A stretch of DNA of 38,126 bases from Lachnospiraceae bacterium (GTDB lineage Bacteria > Bacillota > Clostridia > Lachnospirales > Lachnospiraceae). Made by a program: the position numbers and the translations under genes. The notes under the pieces were generated by a model. That model did no database searches. It was not told where the DNA came from and saw only the letters and a list, made by a program, of their open reading frames with translations. Positions 25,636 through 33,383 of this stretch are shown here, one piece after another (within the stretch, counting starts at the first letter, position 1; each line of letters begins with the position of its first letter). Location of the stretch: NCBI GenBank assembly GCA_026169045.1, contig JAPFDH010000019.1, positions 1-38,126 of the forward strand. The letters are read 5' to 3'.

Positions 25636-25992
25636 TCAGTCTATCACACGTACGCCTTCCACATACATGTTGATCTTTTCAATTTCCATTCCGGTAAATT
25701 CTTCCACTTTATACTTTACACTGCTAAAGAGAATGTCCGCAACCGCCTGGATACTGACACCATAAGAAACGATTACATGGAAATCGATGGTCAATTTGTT
25801 ATCGTGGATGGCAATGGAAATTCCATTGGTAAGACTTTCCTTTTTCAAAAGTTTTACGAGTCCTTCTTTCATATTGACCGCTGCCATTCCCACTATGCCA
25901 AAGCATTCCACTGCAGTCGAACCTGCATATTTTGCGATGACATCTTCATCTATCAGAATTTCACCCATTTTGTTGGAAATGCGACCCTTCAT
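25636..25992 (-). CDS. Asp23/Gls24 family protein (YloU-like)
   Basis: A 118-residue alkaline-shock-type protein. The core GEILIDEDVIAKYAGSTAVECFGIVGMA and the later SYGVSIQAVADILFSSVKYKVEEFTGMEIEKINMYVEGV are the family pattern. B. subtilis YloU sits at the same place before YloV. Its cellular role is unclear, perhaps envelope stress or partnership with FakA. GGAGG five bases before ATG 25992 sets the start. The same frame stays open for about 70 codons upstream (to 26211), but that stretch is not conserved in family members I know and overlaps the promoter. Confidence 0.9.
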   Translation of the reverse strand: MKGRISNKMGEILIDEDVIAKYAGSTAVECFGIVGMAAVNMKEGLVKLLKKESLTNGISIAIHDNKLTIDFHVIVSYGVSIQAVADILFSSVKYKVEEFTGMEIEKINMYVEGVRVID

Positions 25993-26133
25993 AAAATCCT
26001 CCATTCTAAGGCAGTACCGCTCAAATACTTTCCTCTTCTTTTTGTATTTTTCGGCATGCCTCTCTGAAATACTCATTCCTGTCAGCGATGAAATGATCCC
26101 GTTCTCTTCACAGGTCATTCCATTCCATCTTTT

Positions 26134-26139
26134 ATTATA
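26134..26139 (-). promoter_or_regulatory. Putative -10 box for asp23-fakA-recG
   Basis: TATAAT on the minus strand, with only a weak -35 (TTCCTT) 17 bases upstream. It would give a leader of about 135 bases before the asp23 start. That leader also reads as an in-frame ORF. It lies 67 bases from the divergent rpmB promoter. Confidence 0.5.
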
Positions 26140-26205
26140 ACCTGTTTCCTCAGAAAAAGGAATATTATTTTCATAAAAAAAAAGATTACTTTTTTGAAAA
26201 ACCAC

Positions 26206-26234
26206 TTGCATTTATTTCCCATATCTGCTATCAT
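26206..26234 (+). promoter_or_regulatory. Sigma-A promoter of rpmB
   Basis: TTGCAT (26206-26211), 17 bases, TATCAT (26229-26234), about 50 bases before the rpmB start. GGGAGGTG is the ribosome binding site, six bases before the ATG. Confidence 0.75.
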
Positions 26235-26286
26235 AAACGTGTTGTAGGCTTATGCGAGCTTAAATTACTCAAGGGAGGTGCAAAAA

Positions 26287-26472
26287 ATGGCAAAATGTGC
26301 TATCTGTGAAAAAGGCGCTCACTTTGGCAATGCTGTGAGCCATTCCCATAGAAGAACCAATAAAATGTGGAAGTCCAACATTAAGTCTGTCAAAGTTAAA
26401 GTTAACGGTGCTGCTAAGAGAATGTATGTTTGTACTTCTTGTCTGCGTTCCGGAAAAGTAGAAAGAGCATAA
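26287..26472 (+). CDS. rpmB: Ribosomal protein bL28
   Basis: A 61-residue large-subunit protein. MAKCAICEKGAHFGNAVSHSHRR is followed by TNKMWKSNIKSV and a C-terminal VCTSCLRSGKV. Two Cys pairs (Cys4/Cys7 and CTSC) show the zinc-binding (C+) form of L28. The start is ATG 26287 after GGGAGGTG. It is monocistronic, divergent from asp23-fakA-recG, as in B. subtilis. Confidence 0.97.
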   Translation: MAKCAICEKGAHFGNAVSHSHRRTNKMWKSNIKSVKVKVNGAAKRMYVCTSCLRSGKVERA

Positions 26473-26511
26473 TGGGTTCTTTCTTCTGCAGACAAAACAA
26501 ATATTTATTAT

Positions 26512-26551
26512 AGAAAACGTGTACCTGATAATTGGTGGGTACACGTTTTCT
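26512..26551 (+). terminator. Rho-independent terminator after rpmB
   Basis: AGAAAACGTGTACC pairs perfectly over 14 bp with GGTACACGTTTTCT, loop about 12 bases, followed by TATTT. It may also work from the minus side for the gerW operon. Confidence 0.85.
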
Positions 26552-26571
26552 TATTTACGCGCAGACAACGA

Positions 26572-26645
26572 GCCGTGTGCGGATGCTTGTATACACATAC
26601 GGCGACTGCCCGCGAACGTGAGAAACTCGCAAAGCGTATTTCTCA
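26572..26645. repeat. GC-rich structured intergenic sequence
   Basis: Two predicted hairpins: GCCGT-GTG with CAC-AT-ACGGC (26572-26603), and TGAGAAA with TTTCTCA enclosing CGC-AAA-GCG (26619-26645). The base composition and CG-rich motifs differ from the AT-rich surroundings, which suggests a repeat element or a small structured RNA. Only one copy is seen in the window, so its nature is uncertain. It lies between the rpmB terminator and a 45-residue membrane-protein gene. Confidence 0.35.
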
Positions 26646-26648
26646 TCG

Positions 26649-26786
26649 TTATGAACAAAACAAGTGGTATCCAGCAAACAGACATAGACACATAATAGTA
26701 AATGTAAAAAAATTCAGTGGAAGGATCAGCATGAGCACCATCCCCACACCCGTCCAAAAACAAATAAAGCCGCATAGTCGTTTCAT
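26649..26786 (-). CDS. Small two-helix membrane protein
   Basis: A 45-residue ORF. It begins MKRLCGFICFWTGVGMVLML, continues through a second hydrophobic run (FFTFTIMCLCLFAGY) and ends in HLFCS. A basic N-terminus and two short transmembrane helices are predicted. AGGTG lies five bases before the ATG. It follows gerW by 63 bases on the same strand. Similar tiny Cys- and Phe-rich membrane proteins are familiar from Lachnospiraceae, but no function is known. The ribosome binding site and the clean membrane pattern are the support. Confidence 0.6.
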   Translation of the reverse strand: MKRLCGFICFWTGVGMVLMLILPLNFFTFTIMCLCLFAGYHLFCS

Positions 26787-26849
26787 ACAGTCACCTGATC
26801 TTACCTTTACTGTATTCTATGCAGCCTTACTTTTTTTCATTCTTTTTTC

Positions 26850-27266
26850 TTATTTTCTTTCGTTTTCTTTCATTTCCTCTTCCAGAATCTGATCTACCGC
26901 CTCATCCACATCTTTATCTTCCTTGTACTTTGGGGCTGTAAATTTATTTACCACATCCGGAACCATATCCAAAAGTCTTGCAACCGTATCCTGATTTTTG
27001 ACATTAATCAGACGTACTGCACCATTTTGAATTACCAGGACAGCGGAAGGTGTCATTTTTGCCCCCATACCGCCTGCACTGTTATTCTTCTTTTCATTGG
27101 TAAATGCACCGGCTCCCATTCCAAACTGCACATCTACCAACGGCAAAATAACGGAGTCATTGACATGAATCGCTTCACCCACTACTGTCTTGGAAGAAAG
27201 GACACCATCCATTCCTCTCAACAACGATTCTACTGAAGTACTGAAATCATTATTATCCTTTGCCAT
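26850..27266 (-). CDS. gerW: GerW-family sporulation protein (YtfJ)
   Basis: A 138-residue protein. The family pattern is SVESLLRGMDGVLSSKTVVGEAI near the N-terminus, VDVQFGMGAGAF, and a Gly/Met-rich segment (GGMGAKMTPSAVLVIQNG), ending in an acidic tail. In B. subtilis YtfJ is made in the forespore and is needed for normal L-alanine germination. AGGAGG five bases before ATG 27266 sets the start; an ATG at 27308 lacks a site. It lies downstream of ytfI (DUF2953), the B. subtilis ytfIJ pairing, but here a MITE has inserted between the two. Confidence 0.93.
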   Translation of the reverse strand: MAKDNNDFSTSVESLLRGMDGVLSSKTVVGEAIHVNDSVILPLVDVQFGMGAGAFTNEKKNNSAGGMGAKMTPSAVLVIQNGAVRLINVKNQDTVARLLDMVPDVVNKFTAPKYKEDKDVDEAVDQILEEEMKENERK

Positions 27267-27338
27267 CATAACCTCCTGATTCTCCTGCATATGATCTGGA
27301 AACTTCATTGCAGCTATTCTATGCTCATTTTATAAACC

Positions 27339-27503
27339 GTAACAGTTCAGCCCGCGCCATTCGTAAAACCGCACTACGTGCTTATTGTGGCTGTCGCCAC
27401 CGTTTTACTCATTTACAGGCGCTCAGCTCATAGGTCTGATCGGTCGAAAAATTATGCAAGCATAATTTTCTCTCCCGTTACAGCCCTATGGCTGAACTGT
27501 TAC
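27339..27503 (-). mobile_element. MITE-like repeat, copy 2, with target duplication
   Basis: A 165-bp element with exactly inverted ends (GTAACAGTTCAGCC and GGCTGAACTGTTAC), in the opposite orientation to copies 1 and 3. It is flanked by an 8-bp near-duplicate, TATAAACC (27331-27338) and CATAAACC (27504-27511), as expected for IS66-type GTAA-ended elements. It contains the same hairpin and three-way structure as copy 1. Insertion cut the 3' end of the DUF2953 gene: the element end now encodes its last residues and stop. It does not encode a transposase. Confidence 0.88.
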
Positions 27504-28424
27504 CATAAACCTTTTGATGAGAAAACGCATATTTTTGTCTTTCCATATCCGAAAAGCGGTCACAACAAATATCCCCAAACGGATTTTTCCTTTTACCATG
27601 ACATCACCTTCCAAAACTGCTTTTTCAAAATCCGGTTCCAAACAAACCGCATCTTCATAAACAGGCATCAAACATGCCACCGCTCCCGAGAGCATTCCTG
27701 TGGCAGCCGGATCTCCCAATCCCACATGAAGATTGGCATGGAATTTCTTTGGGCAGACACGTTTCAGAATGCGAATCCCTTCTCTTTTCAGCAGCCGAAT
27801 ACTCGCCTGGGTCCTTTCATCGTGATAAAGTTCCATCCATTGATCCCATTTCACTTTTCCTGCCTTCAGTTTATCCCAAAATGACTGTATTTTTCTGAAA
27901 ACGCGGATCAGATTTTCACGCAAACGATGGATAAATGCCTTCCCTTTATCAAAAATACCGGCTTTTTCCTCAGATTTCTCCTCCGTTTCCGGTATTATTT
28001 CTTTTTCCAAAGCCGGTTCCTGTGTGTTTGCGGATATGGCTTCTTTCTCTTCCTGTTTCACTTCCTGTCCGTTATCATCCGATTCCAAAGCATTTTCCGC
28101 AGGTTTCTCTGATTTGACCGGTTCTTTCTTTTTGGATTTATCCTTTTTTCCATTTGGAGACCGTTTTTTTCTTTGAAGGTTTCTTCCAAACAATAGAAAC
28201 TTTACAGCTGGCTGATTATCCCGAATCTCCAGACAAACCGTGATCATTCGGAATAACCAGCTTACTTTCAGTACACCGTTTGCTTTCTGTTCCAGCCAGG
28301 AGAACTGAGCTCCATAACAAAATGGAACATACAATAGAATGAAAATACCGGCAATGACAATTCCCAAAATGGAAAGCAGTATGATCAATATGATTTTTAT
28401 TATGATCCATAATATAGAAAGCAT
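27486..28424 (-). CDS. ytfI: DUF2953 protein (YtfI-like), 3' end altered by MITE
   Basis: A 312-residue protein. A hydrophobic N-terminal segment (residues 3-37, IIIKIILIILLSILGIVIAG) anchors it. The segment VLKVSWLFRMITVCLEI is followed by a Lys/Glu-rich low-complexity linker (about 85-150) and a C-terminal part with HVGLGDPAATGMLSG, the DUF2953 pattern. It is the usual upstream partner of gerW (ytfI-ytfJ). The last five residues (VTVQP) and the TAG stop are encoded by the inserted MITE; removing it would give ...KRFIK and TGA. AGAGGAG precedes the ATG. Confidence 0.85.
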   Translation of the reverse strand: MLSILWIIIKIILIILLSILGIVIAGIFILLYVPFCYGAQFSWLEQKANGVLKVSWLFRMITVCLEIRDNQPAVKFLLFGRNLQRKKRSPNGKKDKSKKKEPVKSEKPAENALESDDNGQEVKQEEKEAISANTQEPALEKEIIPETEEKSEEKAGIFDKGKAFIHRLRENLIRVFRKIQSFWDKLKAGKVKWDQWMELYHDERTQASIRLLKREGIRILKRVCPKKFHANLHVGLGDPAATGMLSGAVACLMPVYEDAVCLEPDFEKAVLEGDVMVKGKIRLGIFVVTAFRIWKDKNMRFLIKRFMVTVQP

Positions 28425-28459
28425 TGTTCTCCTCTCATTCCATCTATAATACCGTCCCT

Positions 28460-28786
28460 TTACGTTCCGGCAGGATTTCCCACGTATGCTCTGATATCAC
28501 AGTCACCGGTTTTTTCATAAACTTCCTGGACAATCTGACGTATCAATTCCAAAGCCGCAGGTCTGGTGCGTGCGATACCGATCACAAACATCTCTCTTTG
28601 TATTTTTTTGTAATACGGCTTTAACAGTTCCTTTGCCGGATACATATGAATCAGGTCATGTGAATTATTTGCGAGAACAAGCACATAGACATCTGCCTGC
28701 GGGCGAAAATGTTTCAGTTTCCACATAATCTGGAATTTTTTTCCCGCAGCATTCTCGCTGATCCAGATATTTTTATAAAACTGCAT
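28460..28786 (-). CDS. Unknown 108-residue protein
   Basis: A soluble alpha/beta protein with no signal peptide or membrane helix. Strands such as VYVLVLANNSHDLIHMYPA and MFVIGIARTRPAALELIRQIVQEV suggest a small Rossmann-like or ferredoxin-like fold. No family recognised. A GGGGGC site lies before the ATG. It sits between the 475-residue unknown gene and ytfI, probably in the same operon. Genes of this kind near ytfI-gerW appear restricted to Lachnospiraceae as far as I know. Confidence 0.75.
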   Translation of the reverse strand: MQFYKNIWISENAAGKKFQIMWKLKHFRPQADVYVLVLANNSHDLIHMYPAKELLKPYYKKIQREMFVIGIARTRPAALELIRQIVQEVYEKTGDCDIRAYVGNPAGT

Positions 28787-28818
28787 GGCTGCCCCCGCTT
28801 TCTGCTTTCTTCTCTTAC

Positions 28819-30246
28819 TCAGGCATTTTCACGAATCATCTGCGTTATGATCTCTACGCATGCGGCTTTTTCAGCCTGATCCTGACAAGCCTCCAGACTG
28901 CTCAGAATATAAGATTCCACTTCATCAAAGCTGGTCAGAAACAGCGGCAGAACCGTCAGCACTTTTGCCATAATGGCTCTTCCCACACCTTTGGAAACCT
29001 GTTTTAAATGACTGCGCAGTTCATCGGCCACATCCTGATATACCTGCATGATATATGCCTCATCAGCGATTTCCGTTTCCTGCTTTTCTTTTTCTTTAAG
29101 ATCCACAAACAAACTGTTGGATAACAGCTTTGATATGACAGCCAATGATGCATACATCTTATCCAGCATCAGACCATTCAGAAGATCCTGATAACGTTCT
29201 GTAATCTGAGCCAGTTTGGCATCTCCTGCTGCAAAACTTTCATATAAACGTTCCTGGACACCTTCCAGTTTTTCAAATTTTGCAAACATATCGGAAGATA
29301 ACTGTCCTGCCGATGCTTTAAAATCCTGACAGATTTCTTTTATAATCGCCTCACAGCTCTCTCTTTCCGAAAGTTCAGACATGGCATAGGGACGACTGAG
29401 AAAAATGACATATAAATCATTGACCAATTCCTGGCAAATCAACATCAAATCCGTAAATAAATTTAATTTTTCAAATCCGGCTTTCATTTGTCCAAGCCGA
29501 CTTTCAAAAGTCTCCTGATCCATTGTTTCAAAGTCTGTGGCATATAATGCAGCGACATCCCGGCAAAGAGATGGATAATAGGTTTCCAATCCTTCCGGCT
29601 CTTCAAGCAATGCGCCGGTGCGGATCATATACAAAATTTCATCCACTGAACTTTTTTCTGTTCCCTTATATACAGAAAGGCCATTTTCCAGAATCTGAAA
29701 GAAACGCGATTTTGCCATGCGAAGCGGCAGCTGTTCTACCACCTGCACGGTTTTCAGCTGCATAGCCGTGCGATCCCGATCCGATAACAAATACTGCATA
29801 ATCTGATCTTTCCATTCGGCATCGCTATACCCTTCCGGCAATCCATCCTCTCTAAACCGGTATTCCATACGGTTCATTACATATTCATATATGGTAAAAC
29901 GATCTGCTAAAGCGGTCAGATACTTCATCTGCTTTATAATGCTGTTTCTGAGCGCATCCGCTTCTTTCACATCCTGTTCCATAGCTTCTCCGGAAAACGG
30001 TTCACTCACCAGTTTCTCTGCCAGCTTCACCACACATTTTCCTATATGAACAATCCCCTCTGGCAAATCCGTCTTTTTTTCTTCCTCTTCCTGCATCTGC
30101 TCATAAAATACCGGAAAATTCAATGTGAACCGGATGTAAGATAACCGACTGGCATTTGTCATCATGCTCCCGGCAAACATAGCCAAATTGGACTCCAGCT
30201 GTTTTCCTTTCTCAATCTTGTTTATGATTGTATAAACATCGGACAT
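28819..30246 (-). CDS. Unknown 475-residue helical protein
   Basis: A large soluble protein predicted almost entirely helical and acidic, without signal peptide, membrane segment or obvious catalytic motif. Segments such as ADALRNSIIKQMKYLTALAD, LSERESCEAIIKEICQDFKA and EADEL/LKQVSKGVGRAI-type heptads suggest a helical-repeat or scaffold fold. It starts four bases after the cinA stop with GAGG nearby, so it is cotranscribed with rimO-pgsA-cinA, which in many Firmicutes is followed by recA instead. No function can be assigned. Confidence 0.82.
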   Translation of the reverse strand: MSDVYTIINKIEKGKQLESNLAMFAGSMMTNASRLSYIRFTLNFPVFYEQMQEEEEKKTDLPEGIVHIGKCVVKLAEKLVSEPFSGEAMEQDVKEADALRNSIIKQMKYLTALADRFTIYEYVMNRMEYRFREDGLPEGYSDAEWKDQIMQYLLSDRDRTAMQLKTVQVVEQLPLRMAKSRFFQILENGLSVYKGTEKSSVDEILYMIRTGALLEEPEGLETYYPSLCRDVAALYATDFETMDQETFESRLGQMKAGFEKLNLFTDLMLICQELVNDLYVIFLSRPYAMSELSERESCEAIIKEICQDFKASAGQLSSDMFAKFEKLEGVQERLYESFAAGDAKLAQITERYQDLLNGLMLDKMYASLAVISKLLSNSLFVDLKEKEKQETEIADEAYIMQVYQDVADELRSHLKQVSKGVGRAIMAKVLTVLPLFLTSFDEVESYILSSLEACQDQAEKAACVEIITQMIRENA

Positions 30247-30249
30247 TCC

Positions 30250-31506
30250 TTATTTCCTCGCTGTTTCTTGATATTTATCCAAAATACATCTTCGAACCGT
30301 ATCCAGAGCACGAACCACTGCCTGCTCGCGAACCTTATTTCGGTTTCCTTTGAAATGGTATTCCTTTACCTGCACTTTATCGTCAATATAACATGCAATG
30401 TACACCAGTCCCACCGGTTTTTCGTCTGTAGCACCCTGCGGACCGGCCAGACCGGTGATGGCTACACAAATATCGGCATCGGTCTGGAATACGCCTCCTT
30501 TTGCCATTTCCTTTGCTGTTTCCTTGCTGACAGCTCCATATTTTTTCAGCGTATTTTTACTTACATCCAGATATTTTCTCTTTGCCTTATTGGAATATGT
30601 GATAAATCCGGCTTTATAGACATCCGACACACCGGGGACATTAACAAGACGTCCTCCCAACAGTCCACCTGTACAGGACTCCGCTGTCACCAATGTCAAT
30701 TCATACTTGTCCAGCAAACGAACCACTTCTTCTTCCAATGTCACATCCTCATCGGTTGTAAACACAGCCTCTTTCAGACGTTCCTTGATCTTCTCCACAA
30801 CCGGCTTTACCAGTTTCTTTGCTTCTTTCTCTGTGGATGCACTGGCCGTCACACGGATATCCACTTCCCCGGTTTTTGCATAGGTGGCAATTGTGGGATT
30901 CGTCTGTGCACCAATGATGTCTTCCAGCATTGATGCCACTTTACTCTCGCCAATCCCACAGGATTTTACCATAACAGAAAAAATGGCACTGGACGCGATT
31001 TCCTTTAGATACGGAATTACAGACTCCTGAAACATAGGAATCAATTCATTAGGCGGACCCGGTAACAGAATCAGTCTTGTTCCGTCTTTCTCCATAATCA
31101 GCCCCGGCGCTGTTCCATTATCATTATCCAACACCTTGGCTCCCACAGGCACCATAGCCTGCTTCCAATTATTTTCCGGGATTTCTTTTCCTTTTCCCAT
31201 GTACGCCTTAATCCGCTCTTTGGTATGTGCGTCTTCCACCAGTTCCAATCCCAAAACAGATGCGGCTGTTTCTTTTGTTATATCATCTTCCGTCGGTCCC
31301 AAACCGCCTCCCAATATCACCACATCACAACGGGACATGGCCAGACGAATGGCTTCTGCCAAACGCCCGGCGTTATCTCCCACGCAGGACTGGTAATATA
31401 CAGAAAGTCCCAGACCTGCACATTTCTGCGATAAGTACTGGGCATTGGTATTTACGATATTGCCTAACAATAGTTCTGTTCCTACTGAAATCAATTCCAC
31501 TACCAT
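30250..31506 (-). CDS. cinA: CinA: nicotinamide-nucleotide amidase / damage-inducible protein
   Basis: A 418-residue two-domain protein. The N-terminal MoaB/MogA-like domain includes ELISVGTELLLGN, VILGGGLGPTEDDITKETAA and LLPGPPNELIPMF. The C-terminal CinA domain (about 255-415) carries the amidase signature AESCTGGLLGGRLV and DICVAITGLAGP. It recycles NMN to nicotinate mononucleotide and is linked to competence in Firmicutes. The ATG follows the pgsA stop by two bases. Order pgsA-cinA is conserved in B. subtilis. Confidence 0.95.
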   Translation of the reverse strand: MVVELISVGTELLLGNIVNTNAQYLSQKCAGLGLSVYYQSCVGDNAGRLAEAIRLAMSRCDVVILGGGLGPTEDDITKETAASVLGLELVEDAHTKERIKAYMGKGKEIPENNWKQAMVPVGAKVLDNDNGTAPGLIMEKDGTRLILLPGPPNELIPMFQESVIPYLKEIASSAIFSVMVKSCGIGESKVASMLEDIIGAQTNPTIATYAKTGEVDIRVTASASTEKEAKKLVKPVVEKIKERLKEAVFTTDEDVTLEEEVVRLLDKYELTLVTAESCTGGLLGGRLVNVPGVSDVYKAGFITYSNKAKRKYLDVSKNTLKKYGAVSKETAKEMAKGGVFQTDADICVAITGLAGPQGATDEKPVGLVYIACYIDDKVQVKEYHFKGNRNKVREQAVVRALDTVRRCILDKYQETARK

Positions 31507-31508
31507 AA

Positions 31509-32048
31509 TTAGTTTGTCCCTTCTTTTAAAACTGCTCTATTCTGATAAAGATAACATCCAAGAGAAATCACTGTCAGAATCAGAGAAGCATAAATGAGTA
31601 TCTGTTCCACAATCTCCAAACCATCCAGATCAGCAATCAATACCACAGTCATCACCATCTGGCAGGCTGTTTTAAATTTACCCCATATATTTGCCGCCAG
31701 CACGACACCATTGTCCGCTGCGATCAGCCGCACTCCGCTGATAATTAATTCACGGGATACAATAACAATAACAATCACTGCCGGTATCTGGTTTGTCGCC
31801 ACAAAGCAAATCAGTGCCGAACATACCAGCAGTTTATCCGCCAGCGGATCCATAAATTTGCCAAAGTTTGTCACCAATCCATACTTTCTGGCAATTTTTC
31901 CATCTGCCAGATCAGTTAAGCTGGCAACCACAAAGACCAAAAGTGCTGCCCATTTGGACCAATCCCCCGAAAAGGGAATCAGCATAAAAGCTACAAATAT
32001 CGGTACCAGAAAAACACGCAGTACTGTTAATTTATTTGGAATATTCAT
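31509..32048 (-). CDS. pgsA: CDP-diacylglycerol-glycerol-3-phosphate 3-phosphatidyltransferase
   Basis: A 179-residue membrane enzyme that makes phosphatidylglycerol phosphate, the committed step to acidic phospholipids. The CDP-alcohol phosphotransferase motif is complete (DLADGKIARKYGL then GKFMDPLADK, with the DG, AR, G and D residues at the expected spacing). Four to six membrane helices are visible. Its ATG overlaps the rimO stop by four bases (ATGA), indicating coupling. Confidence 0.95.
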   Translation of the reverse strand: MNIPNKLTVLRVFLVPIFVAFMLIPFSGDWSKWAALLVFVVASLTDLADGKIARKYGLVTNFGKFMDPLADKLLVCSALICFVATNQIPAVIVIVIVSRELIISGVRLIAADNGVVLAANIWGKFKTACQMVMTVVLIADLDGLEIVEQILIYASLILTVISLGCYLYQNRAVLKEGTN

Positions 32049-33376
32049 TCTGATAATTCTCCTATCAAGTCATATTCGACTGCGCCAGTCACATTTACCT
32101 TCACAAAATCACCGGACATAAGTTCTACACCGGTCTGAACAAAAATATATCCGTCCACTCCCGGAGCATCCATATAAGTCCTTCCCACATAGGCGTTTTC
32201 ATCTGCCACTTTTCCTTCAATCATAACATCCAGAACTCGGCCCACCATGGACTGGGATTTTTCAAAAGCAATTTCCTGCTGGAGTTCCATTACCTGATCC
32301 CGTCGGTCTTGTTTGATTTCCTCCGGAATCTGCTGCTCCATGGTTGCTGCAGGAGTATCTTCTTCCTGGGAGTAAGCAAAAACACCGAGACGTTCAAACT
32401 CCATCTCATCCACAAAATCCATCAGTTCCTCAAAATCTTCTTCTGTCTCTCCCGGGAATCCGGTAATCAGCGTCGTACGCAAAGCAATATCCGGGATTTT
32501 CTTTCTTAATTTTTCCACCATCTCCCGGATTTGTCTGGAATCTGTACGCCGTCCCATACGCTTTAAAATACGATCAGAACCATGCTGGATCGGGATGTCC
32601 AGATAATGACATACCTTCGGTTCTGAAGCAATTACTTCCATCAAATCATCCGTAATTTCTTCCGGATAACAATATTGCAGACGGATCCAGTAAATCCCCG
32701 GAATTTTTGCTAGACGACGAATCAGTTCCGGCAATGTTTTCTTTCCGTACAGATCCACACCATACAATGTGGTTTCCTGCGCTACCAATATCAGTTCTCT
32801 CACACCCTGCTCTGCCAGTTTTTCTGCCTCTTCCACCAATTCATCCATGGGCACACTGCGATAGTGCCCCCTGATTTTAGGAATAATGCAGTACGTACAA
32901 TGCTTATCACATCCCTCGGCAATCTTCAAATGGGCATAATATCCTCCGGTGGTTACCACACGTTCGGCATCTGTCTTTGGAAGCAGATTGTTATCATAAA
33001 AAATATGCGGATATTTCTTTTCCAGGGCTTCTTTGACTACCCTGCCGATTTCCTGCCAGGAAGCAATGCCCAATACACCATCCACTTCCGGCAGTTCTTT
33101 TAAAAATTCATCCTGATAACGTTGTGTCAGGCATCCCGTCACAATCAGTGCCTTACAGACACCGGTTTCCTTTAAGGATGCCATTTCCAGAATCGTTTGA
33201 ATGCTCTCTTCTTTCGCGTCTCCAATGAAACAGCAGGAATTGATTATAATAATTTCCGCTTCCTTTTCATCATCGGTAAATGCATATCCCTCTTTTCTGA
33301 GAATTCCCAGCATTTTTTCTGCATCCACCAGATTTTTATCACATCCAAGCGATATAAACATAACTTTCAGTGCCAT
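32045..33376 (-). CDS. rimO: Ribosomal protein S12 methylthiotransferase RimO
   Basis: A 443-residue radical-SAM enzyme that adds a methylthio group to Asp89 of ribosomal protein S12. The N-terminal UPF0004 domain holds the auxiliary cluster cysteines (SLGCDKNLVDAE, NSCCFIGDAKEES, VTGCLTQRY). The radical-SAM CxxxCxxC motif is EGCDKHCTYCIIP. A C-terminal TRAM domain (VGRVLDVMIEGK through LMSGDFVKVNVT) binds RNA or protein. RimO is distinguished from MiaB by the KIRGHYRSVPMDELVEEA stretch. It follows rpoZ by seven bases, with the ribosome binding site inside rpoZ. Confidence 0.95.
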   Translation of the reverse strand: MALKVMFISLGCDKNLVDAEKMLGILRKEGYAFTDDEKEAEIIIINSCCFIGDAKEESIQTILEMASLKETGVCKALIVTGCLTQRYQDEFLKELPEVDGVLGIASWQEIGRVVKEALEKKYPHIFYDNNLLPKTDAERVVTTGGYYAHLKIAEGCDKHCTYCIIPKIRGHYRSVPMDELVEEAEKLAEQGVRELILVAQETTLYGVDLYGKKTLPELIRRLAKIPGIYWIRLQYCYPEEITDDLMEVIASEPKVCHYLDIPIQHGSDRILKRMGRRTDSRQIREMVEKLRKKIPDIALRTTLITGFPGETEEDFEELMDFVDEMEFERLGVFAYSQEEDTPAATMEQQIPEEIKQDRRDQVMELQQEIAFEKSQSMVGRVLDVMIEGKVADENAYVGRTYMDAPGVDGYIFVQTGVELMSGDFVKVNVTGAVEYDLIGELSE

Positions 33377-33383
33377 TGACGTT

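Noticed and set aside
27378-27884. 168-codon plus-strand ORF starting in MITE copy 2
   Set aside because: It runs antisense through the 3' half of the DUF2953 gene and has no family resemblance beyond the repeat-derived start.
30268-30933. 221-codon plus-strand ORF opposite cinA
   Set aside because: Shadow of cinA on the other strand. The composition is unlike a real protein.
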